Source: Flemingiibacterium sp045634005 (GTDB lineage: Bacteria > Bacillota > Clostridia > Oscillospirales > CAG-272). Taken from it: a DNA stretch of 33,368 nt. Below are positions 1 to 6,863 of the stretch, piece by piece; the first letter of the stretch is position 1, and the number at the start of each line of letters is the position of its first letter. The translations under genes and the position numbers were made by a program. Location: assembly GCA_045634005.1 (NCBI GenBank), contig JAZQZL010000068.1, forward strand, positions 1 through 33,368, in the 5' to 3' direction. The notes beneath the pieces are model-generated. The model was not told where the DNA came from. It saw only the letters and a list, made by a program, of their open reading frames with translations, and made no database searches.

Positions 1-329
1 TTACCGCTCTTTATCTTGATTCCGCCGGGAAGCTCGGAGGGAGCAACCGCGCAGGGAACGATAGCGCCTTCAAAAAGGTTCTGCGCGCCCGTAACGATCT
101 GTATGGGCTCGTCCTTACCGATATTAACGGAGCAAACCCAAAGGTGATCGCTGTTTTCGTGGCGCTCAAGCTTTTCAATTTTTGCAACCACAACGTTTTT
201 GATGTCCTCGCCGAGAAGCTCAAAGCCCTCAACCTTGGAGCCTGTTGCGGTCATTTTGTCGCAATAATCCTTTACCGAAATGTCTGCTATATCAACGAAA
301 TCGGAAAGCCATTCAAGTGATAATTTCAT
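1..329 (-). CDS. pheT: Phenylalanyl-tRNA synthetase beta subunit, N-terminal part
   Basis: Only the first 109 codons are present; the gene runs off the left edge of the window. The product pairs with PheS to charge tRNA-Phe. The visible N-terminus opens MKLSLEWLSDFVDI and continues into the EMAP/tRNA-binding-like OB domain, with the typical segments HENSDHLWVC and IVTGAQN. The ATG at 327-329 has a strong AGGGAGG ribosome binding site a few bases upstream. It lies 15 bp downstream of the pheS stop, so the two are co-transcribed under the T-box leader upstream of pheS. The family and the pheS neighbour make the assignment firm; nothing can be said of the catalytic-like core or the C-terminal anticodon-binding domain. 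Confidence 0.95.
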   Translation of the reverse strand, partial: MKLSLEWLSDFVDIADISVKDYCDKMTATGSKVEGFELLGEDIKNVVVAKIEKLERHENSDHLWVCSVNIGKDEPIQIVTGAQNLFEGAIVPCAVAPSELPGGIKIKSG

Positions 330-344
330 TTTTAATAACCTCCC

Positions 345-1358
345 TTAAAACTGTGAAAGAAAACGCACGTCGTTTTCGTAAAGCAGACGCATATCGTCTA
401 TTTTGTATTTGAGCATTGCAATTCTCTCGATACCGAGACCGAAGGCAAAGCCGGAATATACGTTTGTGTCGATTCCGCAGTTGGAAAGCACGAAGGGGTG
501 AACCATACCTGCGCCGAGGATCTCTATCCAGCCCTCGCCCTTACAGATACGGCAGCCCTTACCGCCGCAAGCAAAGCAGGATGCGTCTACCTCTGCGGAA
601 GGCTCGGTGAAGGGGAAGTGGTGAGGACGGAAGCGGATGCGCGTGTCCTCGCCAAAGAGCTTTTTAGCAAAGGTCTCAAGCGTGCCCTTGAGATCTCCCA
701 TGGTAACGCCCTTGTCAACAACAAGACCCTCAAGCTGATGGAAGAGGGGAGAGTGAGTTGCGTCAACGGCATCGGAGCGGTAAACTCTGCCGGGGGAGAT
801 TATACGGATAGGGGGCTTTTCGTTTTCCATAACTCTTACCTGAACGGGAGAGGTCTGGGAACGGAGAAGCATTTTTTCGGTGATATAGAAGGTATCCTGA
901 GTGTCGCGCGCGGGATGGTCCTCGGGAATGTTGAGCGCAACGAAGTTGTAGTAATCGTACTCAACCTCGGGGCCTTCAACGATCGAGAAGCCCATACCGA
1001 TGAATATGTCCTCCATATCCTTCTGTACGGTTGCAAGCGGATGACGCTTGCCGATCTCGGGAGCCTTGCCGGGCATAGTTACGTCAAGACGCTCGTCGAG
1101 AAGCTTCTTAGCAAGAGCGGCAGTCTTCTGCGCGTCTGCCTTTTCTGCGATGGCGTTTTCGATGTACTCACGCACTTCGTTTGCGAGCTGCCCGATAACA
1201 GGACGCTCTTCAGCGGTAAGCTGTCCCATTCCGCGAAGAACCGCGGTGAGCTCACCCTTCTTTCCGAGGAAGCGTATACGAAGCGCTTCGAGGTCAGCAT
1301 CGGGAGCGCTGAGCTCTGCGATAGCCGCCGCACGGATCTGTTCAAGTTTTTCTTTCAT
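345..1358 (-). CDS. pheS: Phenylalanyl-tRNA synthetase alpha subunit
   Basis: Catalytic alpha subunit of the heterotetrameric class II PheRS, which attaches phenylalanine to tRNA-Phe in the cytoplasm. At 337 residues it has normal length. Residues 1-90 form the N-terminal coiled-coil arm. Class II motif 2 is seen at about 190-210 (GRVYRSDAVDATHSP, then FHQLEG). The usual Cys-rich loop CFACGGKGCRICKG follows, and motif 3 lies near the C-terminus (FGLGIERIAML). It is followed 15 bp downstream by pheT. Expression is most likely set by the T-box leader at 1395-1668, which senses uncharged tRNA-Phe. A long open frame on the opposite strand (498-1484) is a shadow of this gene. Confidence 0.98.
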   Translation of the reverse strand: MKEKLEQIRAAAIAELSAPDADLEALRIRFLGKKGELTAVLRGMGQLTAEERPVIGQLANEVREYIENAIAEKADAQKTAALAKKLLDERLDVTMPGKAPEIGKRHPLATVQKDMEDIFIGMGFSIVEGPEVEYDYYNFVALNIPEDHPARDTQDTFYITEKMLLRSQTSPVQVRVMENEKPPIRIISPGRVYRSDAVDATHSPLFHQLEGLVVDKGVTMGDLKGTLETFAKKLFGEDTRIRFRPHHFPFTEPSAEVDASCFACGGKGCRICKGEGWIEILGAGMVHPFVLSNCGIDTNVYSGFAFGLGIERIAMLKYKIDDMRLLYENDVRFLSQF

Positions 1359-1394
1359 GTCGGTCTATCCTTTCAAATTACGTGTATTCGGGCA

Positions 1395-1668
1395 AAACAA
1401 AAAGCCGCCCGTCCAAAACTAAGGACGAAGCGGCATATTTTCATATGCGTTTCCGCGGTACCACCTTATTTTATTGCTTTTTAAGCAATACACTCGGCGA
1501 CGCTCTAACGGCCGTCAACCGTCCGTGCCTACTGTAATTTTCAGCACCGCTGCTCGTGAGCGAAACGCCACTCCTATCTACGCAAGACCGCTTTCAGCCA
1601 CGCGCCAAGCGCGAGTCGGTCATCTCTGTGTGCGCACTGACAGGCGGCAAACTCCATCATCGCATTTA
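1395..1668 (-). ncRNA. T-box leader (tRNA-Phe sensing) of pheST
   Basis: Read on the minus strand, the leader contains the T-box hallmark AAGGTGGTACCGCGG at 1453-1467, which pairs with the NCCA end of uncharged tRNA. Upstream lies a Stem I region with an AGAGATGACCG ... TGAAAGCGGTC helix typical of T-boxes. A candidate specifier TTC (Phe) lies at 1562-1564 in the distal strand of Stem I. Downstream is an intrinsic terminator (1404-1434 plus a U-run). The antiterminator would use the T-box motif, which lies just before the terminator. Position directly before pheS fits regulation by phenylalanyl-tRNA charging. The specifier register is my inference; the T-box motif and terminator are seen directly. 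Confidence 0.93.
1397..1434 (-). terminator. T-box regulated intrinsic terminator
   Basis: On the minus strand GCCGCTTCGTCC pairs with GGACGGGCGGC (1423-1434 with 1404-1414) around a short TTAGTTTT loop, followed by a TTTTTGTTTT tract. It lies between the T-box motif and pheS, as expected for a transcription-attenuating T-box. Confidence 0.88.
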
Positions 1669-1672
1669 CATC

Positions 1673-1701
1673 AGTATAACACAGTTTTTTTAAAAATGCA
1701 A
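1673..1701 (-). promoter_or_regulatory. Promoter of the pheST T-box leader
   Basis: Minus-strand TTGCAT (1696-1701), 17-bp spacer, TATACT (1673-1678). Predicted transcription start is near 1666, giving a leader of about 300 nt before pheS. Confidence 0.8.
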
Positions 1702-1749
1702 GAGGGTTTTTGAAAGTTTTTATCCTTAAAAATATACAAAAACCGTATT

Positions 1750-2235
1750 TCACACCAATGCGAGTAAAACATCCGCGAAGGTCGCATCGGAGAGCCTTGC
1801 TAAATCCAGCGGTCTTGCCTCAATCTGCCAGCCTATCTTACCGGCACTGACGAGCATTGTTTCGAGTCCCTCCGCGCTTGCGTCAAAGACCGTGCGGTAC
1901 TTTTTCTTCATACCAACGGGCGAGCATCCGCCGCGAACGTAGCCCGTCACCTTGTTGATGTCCGCAACGGGTATCATCTCAACCGACTTAACGCCGACAG
2001 CCTTCGCAGCCTTTTTAAGATCAAGCTCGCGGTTTACCGGCACGTCGAAAACGTAATAGTTTTTGTCCGCGCCTTTAGTAACGAGCGTTTTGAATATCTT
2101 GGACGGATCAATTCCGAGACGACCGGCAAGCGTCATTCCGTCAACTGCCCCCTCGCCGTGCTCGTATGTATGCGGCGTGTACGGAAGCTTTTCTTTATCA
2201 AACATTCGGTATACGTTAGTCTTGAATTCAGCCAT
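1750..2235 (-). CDS. ybaK: YbaK/EbsC-type aminoacyl-tRNA deacylase
   Basis: Trans-editing enzyme of the YbaK/ProX superfamily, expected to hydrolyse mischarged Cys-tRNA(Pro). The product is 161 residues, the family's normal size. Signature elements are IFKTLV around residues 47-52 (with the conserved lysine at 49), a VPV segment before the central helices, and the glycine-rich loop GYVRGGCSPVGMKK at 98-111 that shapes the substrate pocket. The ATG is preceded by an AGAGGA site. It has its own promoter and is divergent from pyrE. The Cys-tRNA(Pro) specificity is taken from family knowledge and cannot be read from the sequence. Confidence 0.9.
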   Translation of the reverse strand: MAEFKTNVYRMFDKEKLPYTPHTYEHGEGAVDGMTLAGRLGIDPSKIFKTLVTKGADKNYYVFDVPVNRELDLKKAAKAVGVKSVEMIPVADINKVTGYVRGGCSPVGMKKKYRTVFDASAEGLETMLVSAGKIGWQIEARPLDLARLSDATFADVLLALV

Positions 2236-2265
2236 TTTTATGTCCTCTCTGTATGCTTTGAGTAT

Positions 2266-2294
2266 ATTCTATCACAAAATCTTCAGTTTGTACA
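2266..2294 (-). promoter_or_regulatory. Promoter of the ybaK-type gene
   Basis: Minus-strand TGTACA (2289-2294), 17-bp spacer, TAGAAT (2266-2271). It is back-to-back with the pyrE promoter, about 22 bp away. Confidence 0.55.
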
Positions 2295-2315
2295 GATAAT
2301 TCGGCGAAATATCTC

Positions 2316-2344
2316 TTTACTTTGCGGCGAAGAAGTGGTATAAT
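2316..2344 (+). promoter_or_regulatory. Promoter of pyrE
   Basis: TTTACT (2316-2321), 17-bp spacer, perfect TATAAT (2339-2344). Transcription would start near 2351, leaving a leader of only ~34 nt. No PyrR-type attenuator is seen in it. Confidence 0.75.
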
Positions 2345-2384
2345 ATTTGTAATATAAAAAATAAAAACCACAGGAGATACAAAA

Positions 2385-3056
2385 ATGAGCTACAAGACCG
2401 AATTCATCGAATTTATGGTAAGAAGCGGCGTTCTCCGCTTCGGAGATTTCACCACCAAGAGCGGCAGAAAGTCGCCCTACTTCGTAAACACCGGCAACTA
2501 CAAGACCGGTGCGCAGATGGCAAAGCTCGGCAAATACTACGCAGAGTGCCTTAAGAACAACGTCGGTGACGACTTCGACGTTCTCTTTGGTCCGGCGTAC
2601 AAGGGTATTCCGCTCGCAACCGTTACCGCTTGCTCGCTCTTTAACGAGTACGGCATCGACAAGCCGTATTGCTTCAACCGTAAGGAAGCAAAGGACCACG
2701 GCGAGGGCGGCAATATGGTCGGCGCGAAGCTTTCCGACGGCGATCGCGTAGTTATCATCGAGGACGTTATCACCGCAGGCACCGCTGTACGCGAAACTCT
2801 TCCCCAGCTTAAGGCTGCCGCTGACGTTAAGGTTGAGCATATGATCATCTCCGTTGACAGAATGGAGCGCGGTCAGTCCGGCACCACCGCAATCAAGGAG
2901 ATCGGCGCGGAGTTCGGCATCAAGGTTCATCCGATCGTAACCGTTCGCGAGATCATAGACCATATGCACGGCCGTGAGATCGACGGCGAGATTCCGCTGA
3001 ACGACGAAGTACGCGAGCGTATGGAAGCATACCTCGAGATGTACTGTGAGAAATAA
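2385..3056 (+). CDS. pyrE: Orotate phosphoribosyltransferase
   Basis: Converts orotate and PRPP to orotidine-5'-phosphate in pyrimidine synthesis. The product is 223 residues, which fits the longer form of the family. The PRPP-binding signature VVIIEDVITAGTA lies at residues 122-134, and the LFGPAYKGIPLA segment at 67-78 is the usual pyrophosphate-loop region. KSGRKSPYFVNTG near residue 25 also matches the family. A CAGGAGA site lies 8 bases upstream of the ATG. The stop codon overlaps the start of the following acetyltransferase (TAATG), so the two are translationally coupled. No other pyr gene is next to it. Confidence 0.96.
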   Translation: MSYKTEFIEFMVRSGVLRFGDFTTKSGRKSPYFVNTGNYKTGAQMAKLGKYYAECLKNNVGDDFDVLFGPAYKGIPLATVTACSLFNEYGIDKPYCFNRKEAKDHGEGGNMVGAKLSDGDRVVIIEDVITAGTAVRETLPQLKAAADVKVEHMIISVDRMERGQSGTTAIKEIGAEFGIKVHPIVTVREIIDHMHGREIDGEIPLNDEVRERMEAYLEMYCEK

Positions 3057-3664
3057 TGGCTATATCGCTTCGCTTCGCCGCGCCCTCGGACGCGGCGAAA
3101 CTTATCGAAATATACCGCCCGTACGTCGAAAAAACAACGGTGACGTTTGAATATGACACACCGAGCGCGGATGAGTTCGCAGAGCGTATACGCGCGTTTT
3201 CGGCAGAATTTCCGTTTATCGTGTGCGAGCTTGACGGCGAGCCTGTGGGCTACGCCTACGCGCACAAGTACGGCGAGCGGTTTTCCTTCCGCTTCTCGGC
3301 GGAGCTGTCGGTATATATTGCCGAGGAGCATCGCGGCAAGGGAATCGGACGAATCCTCTACGGCGCACTTGTTGAGATTTTATGTGCGCAAGGTTACAAA
3401 AACCTTTACGCCCTCGTCGCCGCGCCAAATCCCGCAAGCTTCGCCTTGCATACAGCCTTCGATTTTCGCGAGGTCGGTCGCGCGAACGGTGTCGGCTACA
3501 AATTCGGCAAATGGATAGACCTTGTAACGCTCGAGCTTACCGTCGGCGACAAAACGGAAACGGATGATGCGTCGAAATGGCGCGAATGCCCGAAAGCAAC
3601 GCACGAGCTTGGCAGCACAGCTACCGACATACTCAAAGCATACGAAAAAACGGCTTCACGTTAA
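3056..3664 (+). CDS. GNAT-family N-acetyltransferase (Pat/MnaT-like)
   Basis: GNAT acetyltransferase of 202 residues, closest in type to the phosphinothricin/methionine-sulfone acetyltransferase group. Features supporting this are an N-terminal IYRPYVEKTTVTFEY segment, the acetyl-CoA pyrophosphate-binding loop RGKGIG at residues 93-98, and ALVAAPNPASFALH followed by FREVGRANGVGYKFGKW in the C-terminal half. A ~30-residue tail rich in charged residues extends beyond the usual fold. The ATG overlaps the pyrE stop by one base, so it depends on the pyrE promoter. The substrate is unknown; members of this group acetylate small amines or amino-acid analogues. Confidence 0.85.
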   Translation: MAISLRFAAPSDAAKLIEIYRPYVEKTTVTFEYDTPSADEFAERIRAFSAEFPFIVCELDGEPVGYAYAHKYGERFSFRFSAELSVYIAEEHRGKGIGRILYGALVEILCAQGYKNLYALVAAPNPASFALHTAFDFREVGRANGVGYKFGKWIDLVTLELTVGDKTETDDASKWRECPKATHELGSTATDILKAYEKTASR

Positions 3665-3680
3665 GTGAATCCGTTTTGTT
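3646..3680. terminator. Bidirectional terminator between the GNAT gene and nrdR
   Basis: AAACGGCTTCAC (3648-3659) pairs with GTGAATCCGTTT (3665-3676) with one internal mismatch. A-rich sequence lies on the left and TTTTGTTTTA on the right, so it can stop both convergent transcripts. It overlaps the last codons of the GNAT gene and sits 1 bp from the nrdR stop. Confidence 0.8.
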
Positions 3681-4148
3681 TTACTTATTTTCTTCCTTCA
3701 TCTTCTTTAAGTTGTTAAGCTCGTTAAGGAACTCTTCTGCCTCGTCGAACACGCGGTAAACCGAGCAGAAGCGAATGTACGCAACGTCGTCAAGCTCGCG
3801 AAGCTTCGCCATTACGCGCTCGCCTATCTCAACGGTCGACACCTCGACACGGTGTCCGTTTTTGAAATCTGCTTCCATATCGTCAACGATGGCTGTCATC
3901 TGCTCCTCGGTAACGGGACGCTTCTGGCACGCCCTGCGTATACCCGTCATCACCTTGTCGCGGTTAAACGCCTCACGCGAGTTATCGCGCTTACAAACTA
4001 CAAGCGCTCCGCGCTCTACGGTTTCGTATGAAGTGAATCTATGCTGGCAGTTAAGACACTCTCTGCGGCGGCGTATGCTGCGCTCGTCGTCTATGGGGCG
4101 TGTGTCAAGCACTTTATCTTCGTTGCATCCGCAGATCGGACATTTCAT
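3681..4148 (-). CDS. nrdR: Transcriptional repressor NrdR
   Basis: ATP/dATP-sensing repressor of ribonucleotide reductase genes. From the ATG at 4146-4148 the product is 155 residues, the usual NrdR size, and begins MKCPICGC. The zinc ribbon uses C3, C6, C31 and C34 (second pair in CLNCQHRF). The ATP-cone domain follows from about residue 48 (VVCKRDNSREAFNRDKV). An upstream in-frame GTG at 4176-4178 would add ten residues not found in the family, so I prefer the ATG although its ribosome binding site is weak. It has its own strong promoter, and its 3' end meets the convergent GNAT gene at a shared terminator. No nrd gene is seen in the window. Confidence 0.95.
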   Translation of the reverse strand: MKCPICGCNEDKVLDTRPIDDERSIRRRRECLNCQHRFTSYETVERGALVVCKRDNSREAFNRDKVMTGIRRACQKRPVTEEQMTAIVDDMEADFKNGHRVEVSTVEIGERVMAKLRELDDVAYIRFCSVYRVFDEAEEFLNELNNLKKMKEENK

Positions 4149-4225
4149 AGTATCAAACCAAGCCTTTCTCTGCGCCACTCGGCGCTGTGGGTGTTGTTGC
4201 CGGAGGGCAGCTCTTAATATAATTC

Positions 4226-4254
4226 ATTATACCACATTAAACTATATTTTTCAA
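4226..4254 (-). promoter_or_regulatory. Promoter of nrdR
   Basis: Minus-strand TTGAAA (4249-4254), exactly 17 bp, TATAAT (4226-4231). Confidence 0.85.
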
Positions 4255-4358
4255 GCCCTTTTGGAAACATTTATCACCAAAAAAATCACCGTCGCCCTCA
4301 CAGGTTTGCCTCGCCTCGATTATACTGTATTACCGACAAATGAAAGAAGGCGATCCAC

Positions 4359-5039
4359 ATTAACCCGATAATCGGAATAACTACCACCAACAATTCGGGC
4401 GGCGACTATTTTCTGCGCCGACAGTACTGCTGTGCGATACTTAAAGCCGGAGGCATACCGATAATGCTCCCTCCCGTCAGCTCGCCCCGTGCGGCTCTCG
4501 GGATTTGCGACGGCATACTTTTTTCCGGCGGCGGCGATATTACGCCGCGCCTTTGCGGCATAACAGACTACGATCCCGCGCGGCTTATCGACCCCTTCCC
4601 CGAACGCGACGAATACGAGCTCGAGCTTGCAAGGCTCGCTTATGAAAGCGACACGCCGACACTCGGAATATGCCGAGGATTACAGATAATGAACTGTGCG
4701 CTCGGCGGCAGTCTGCACTTCGATATCCGCGGACATACGCAAAAGCGCTCGCGTGAACAGCCCTCGCACAGCGTAAGCGTTAAACGCGGCACGCTTCTCC
4801 ACAGACTCATCGGCACGGGAGGACTTGAAACCAACAGCTTCCACCACCAATCGGTTGCATCGTGTTCAGAAAAGTTAGCCGTTGTCGCAGTTGCCGAGGA
4901 CGGCGTTACAGAAGCGCTCGAGGCACCTGCAAAACGCTTCTGGCTCGGCGTACAGTGGCACCCCGAGCATATGGTTGGATACGCATCGGACGTACTGTTT
5001 GCAGGGCTTTGCGCCGCAGCTTGCACTGGAGCGAGATAG
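4359..5039 (+). CDS. Peptidase C26 / class-I glutamine amidotransferase-like hydrolase, probable ATT start
   Basis: Member of the gamma-glutamyl-GABA hydrolase (PuuD) group, which cleaves gamma-glutamyl amides. Counting from ATT at 4359 the protein is 226 residues: the N-terminal strand NPIIGITTTNNSGG, the oxyanion-type FSGGGDI at 55-61, nucleophile C105 in GICRGLQ, FHHQSV at 161-166, and the H201/E203 pair in VQWHPEH. The first in-frame ATG (4464) would remove the conserved first strand. There is no ATG, GTG or TTG between the in-frame TGA at 4341 and the conserved start, but AAGAAGG (4344-4350) sits 8 bases before ATT. A lipase-like gene follows 60 bp downstream. Substrate is unproven. Confidence 0.85.
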   Translation: MNPIIGITTTNNSGGDYFLRRQYCCAILKAGGIPIMLPPVSSPRAALGICDGILFSGGGDITPRLCGITDYDPARLIDPFPERDEYELELARLAYESDTPTLGICRGLQIMNCALGGSLHFDIRGHTQKRSREQPSHSVSVKRGTLLHRLIGTGGLETNSFHHQSVASCSEKLAVVAVAEDGVTEALEAPAKRFWLGVQWHPEHMVGYASDVLFAGLCAAACTGAR

Positions 5040-5099
5040 CTCTGAGTATCGCACGCCTCACAGCTTGGCGCATATACTGCGAATGGGGGGGGTGAAGCT

Positions 5100-5723
5100 A
5101 TGCTGTGCGAGCTTTTTGAGAGATGCCTTAACGCCGTTTACGCAAACACAAGCGGCGCGGCAAGCTATGCCGTGCACAGGCTCGGTGATACGCTCCACAT
5201 ATTTTTCGAAGCGTCAAACAGCTCCGCTGATTGGAAACGCAATCTCGATTTTCCCGCAAAGGCGTACAAGAGAATGGGCAGAACCGCGTGGTTCGCGCAC
5301 AGAGGCTTCTTATCTGCGTGGCACGAGCTTGAAGCAATACTTTCAGAGAAAATCGCGGACAAAAGCGTACGGAAAATCATCTTGACCGGCTACTCCCACG
5401 GCGCGGCAATCGCGCTTCTCTGCCACGAATACGTGTGGTTTTCGCGTCCCGACATACGTGACACGCTCGAGGGATACGGCTTTGGCTGTCCGCGCGTAAT
5501 ATGGGGGATGCCAAGCGCTGAAATTCGCCGCCGATGGGAAAATTTCACCGTAATACGCAATATTGATGATGCGATCACGTACCTTCCGCCCGCCGTGCTT
5601 GGTTATACACACGTCGGTAATATGCTTGAGATCGGTGTGCGCGGCAAATATTCAAGCATAGACGCACACCGCCCCGAAAATATTTCAGCAGAGCTTGAGG
5701 CGTATAAAAAAAAGCGCGAGTAA
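5100..5723 (+). CDS. Class-3 lipase-like alpha/beta hydrolase
   Basis: Predicted serine hydrolase of 207 residues resembling the fungal-type class 3 lipases. The order of motifs fits: WFAHRGF (64-70), nucleophile elbow GYSHG (97-101) with S99, a GFGCPRV strand (127-133), NIDDAITYLPP (154-164) supplying the likely aspartate, and H190 in DAHRPEN as the likely histidine. There is no signal peptide or membrane segment, so it is probably cytoplasmic. A G-rich run GGGGGGGGTGAAGCT before the ATG serves as ribosome binding site. It is probably co-transcribed with the C26 hydrolase 60 bp upstream. The natural substrate is unknown; lipase activity is inferred only from fold. Confidence 0.8.
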   Translation: MLCELFERCLNAVYANTSGAASYAVHRLGDTLHIFFEASNSSADWKRNLDFPAKAYKRMGRTAWFAHRGFLSAWHELEAILSEKIADKSVRKIILTGYSHGAAIALLCHEYVWFSRPDIRDTLEGYGFGCPRVIWGMPSAEIRRRWENFTVIRNIDDAITYLPPAVLGYTHVGNMLEIGVRGKYSSIDAHRPENISAELEAYKKKRE

Positions 5724-5748
5724 GGCGAAGCTCTCGCCTTACTCGTTT
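5717..5748. terminator. Bidirectional terminator between the lipase-like gene and the DUF1653 gene
   Basis: A perfect 12-bp stem CGAGTAAGGCGA (5717-5728) / TCGCCTTACTCG (5734-5745) with a 5-nt loop, TTTTC on the right and an A-rich run on the left. It contains the stop codons of both convergent genes. Confidence 0.85.
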
Positions 5749-5960
5749 TCTCCGATATATTCAAATCGCGGCACGGATACGCCGTCCCTCACAACGACCT
5801 CGTCCCACATCACGGCAGGTCTTACCCAAACTCCGCCCTCGCCGTAAAGTGCCTTGTAAACGACCATTTCTTCAAGCGTTTCCGAGTGCTTTGCCGTGTC
5901 GATGACCATATATTTGTTGCCCTTGTAATGACGGTAAATACCGCCCTTGATTATACTCAT
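5739..5960 (-). CDS. DUF1653 domain protein
   Basis: Small protein of 73 residues matching the DUF1653 family of unknown function. It begins MSIIKGGIYRHYKGNKYMV and has the family's central YKALYGEGGVWVRPAVMW region, rich in aromatic and glycine residues and predicted to be a compact beta fold. I chose the ATG at 5958-5960 because an AGGAAGG site lies directly upstream and the conserved domain begins here; the longer open frame to 6014 adds unrelated residues. Its own promoter lies at 6031-6060. It ends at a terminator shared with the convergent lipase-like gene. No function can be given. Confidence 0.85.
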   Translation of the reverse strand: MSIIKGGIYRHYKGNKYMVIDTAKHSETLEEMVVYKALYGEGGVWVRPAVMWDEVVVRDGVSVPRFEYIGENE

Positions 5961-6030
5961 AATTATCCTTCCTCTCACATCAAAATCGGACAAGCAGGCA
6001 GGCATATTTGTCACGCCGTTTTATAGGTAT

Positions 6031-6060
6031 ATTGTATCACGAACAAGCTCTTAATGTCAA
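6031..6060 (-). promoter_or_regulatory. Promoter of the DUF1653 gene
   Basis: Minus-strand TTGACA (6055-6060), 18-bp spacer, TACAAT (6031-6036). It lies back-to-back with the promoter of the glm operon. Confidence 0.7.
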
Positions 6061-6080
6061 GCCCAAAAGTGCCGATTCTA

Positions 6081-6109
6081 TTGACTTTTTGACTAAAATA
6101 TGATATAAT
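6081..6109 (+). promoter_or_regulatory. Promoter of the amino-sugar (glm) operon
   Basis: TTGACT (6081-6086), 17-bp spacer, perfect TATAAT (6104-6109). Transcription would start near 6116, about 53 nt before the first gene. Confidence 0.85.
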
Positions 6110-6168
6110 ATTTCTGCGCATCTCACGGCGCAAATCAGCGACTCTGAATCGCAGAAAGGAGAAGTACT

Positions 6169-6843
6169 ATGGAGAATAGCAAAATTCCAACCGTCAACCG
6201 TCTTTTCGATTTGTCACACACTGTCGCGGCTGATTTTTTTGTTGCCGATGCATACCCTTGGGAGCTGCTCGACGGCATTTCCGATCTCATCAGAAGGCTC
6301 GGTAAAACGCTCGATCCCGCACTTTTCGAGGACAGAGGCAACGACGTGTACGTTGCGCGTGACGCAAAGGTGGCACCGAGTGCTTATATCGGCGGTCCGT
6401 GCATCATCGACAGCGGCGCAGAAATACGGCACTGTGCGTACATACGCGGCTCTGCTATAGTCGGCAAGGGCGCGGTCGTGGGCAACTCCTGTGAGCTGAA
6501 GAACTGTATTCTGTTCGACGGCGTTCAGGTGCCGCACTTCAACTACGTCGGCGACTCGATACTCGGCTATAAGTCGCATATGGGCGCAGGCGCGGTAACG
6601 TCCAACGTCAAGAGCGACAAGACGCAGGTCGCAGTAAAGTGCGGCGACACAGTCATCAACACGGGACGCAAAAAGTTCGGCGCGATGCTCGGTGACTTCG
6701 TAGAGGTCGGCTGCAACAGCGTGCTTTGTCCGGGAACTGTCATCGGCCGAAGCACGAACGTCTATCCGCTCTCGCGTGTACGCGGCGTGGTTGGTGAAGG
6801 CCGCATCTACAAGGATAGCGACAACATCGTAGAAAAACAATGA
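6169..6843 (+). CDS. Left-handed beta-helix acyltransferase, GlmU C-terminal-like
   Basis: A 224-residue protein with a left-handed beta-helix from about residue 58 onward, built of hexapeptide turns such as VYVARDAKVAPSAYIGG and IVGKGAVVGNS. PHFNYVGDSILG with H123 aligns with the NHLTYLGD segment of GlmU that carries its catalytic histidine, and KKFGAMLGDFVEVG resembles the later acetyl-CoA-binding coils. The N-terminal ~55 residues are helical and contain no nucleotidyltransferase domain, so this is not full GlmU. Being first in an operon with glmM and glmS, it probably acetylates glucosamine-1-phosphate, with the uridylyltransferase encoded elsewhere. That role is inference; a regulatory or other acyltransferase role is possible. 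AAAGGAGA precedes the ATG. Confidence 0.8.
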   Translation: MENSKIPTVNRLFDLSHTVAADFFVADAYPWELLDGISDLIRRLGKTLDPALFEDRGNDVYVARDAKVAPSAYIGGPCIIDSGAEIRHCAYIRGSAIVGKGAVVGNSCELKNCILFDGVQVPHFNYVGDSILGYKSHMGAGAVTSNVKSDKTQVAVKCGDTVINTGRKKFGAMLGDFVEVGCNSVLCPGTVIGRSTNVYPLSRVRGVVGEGRIYKDSDNIVEKQ

Positions 6844-6863
6844 TTTGAGAGGAGTTTTTAACA

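Noticed and set aside
498..1484. 328-codon open frame on the plus strand opposite pheS
   Set aside because: It lies fully over pheS and its leader, has no recognisable domain, and results from the codon bias of pheS; the minus-strand gene has all class II synthetase motifs.
4149..4178. Longer NrdR starting at GTG 4176-4178
   Set aside because: The ten extra residues are not part of the NrdR fold, and the family starts at MKCP; the ATG at 4146-4148 is preferred.
4290..4326. Promoter for the C26 hydrolase (TATACT at 4321-4326)
   Set aside because: The -10 is good, but no reasonable -35 stands 16-18 bp upstream, so it stays a guess.
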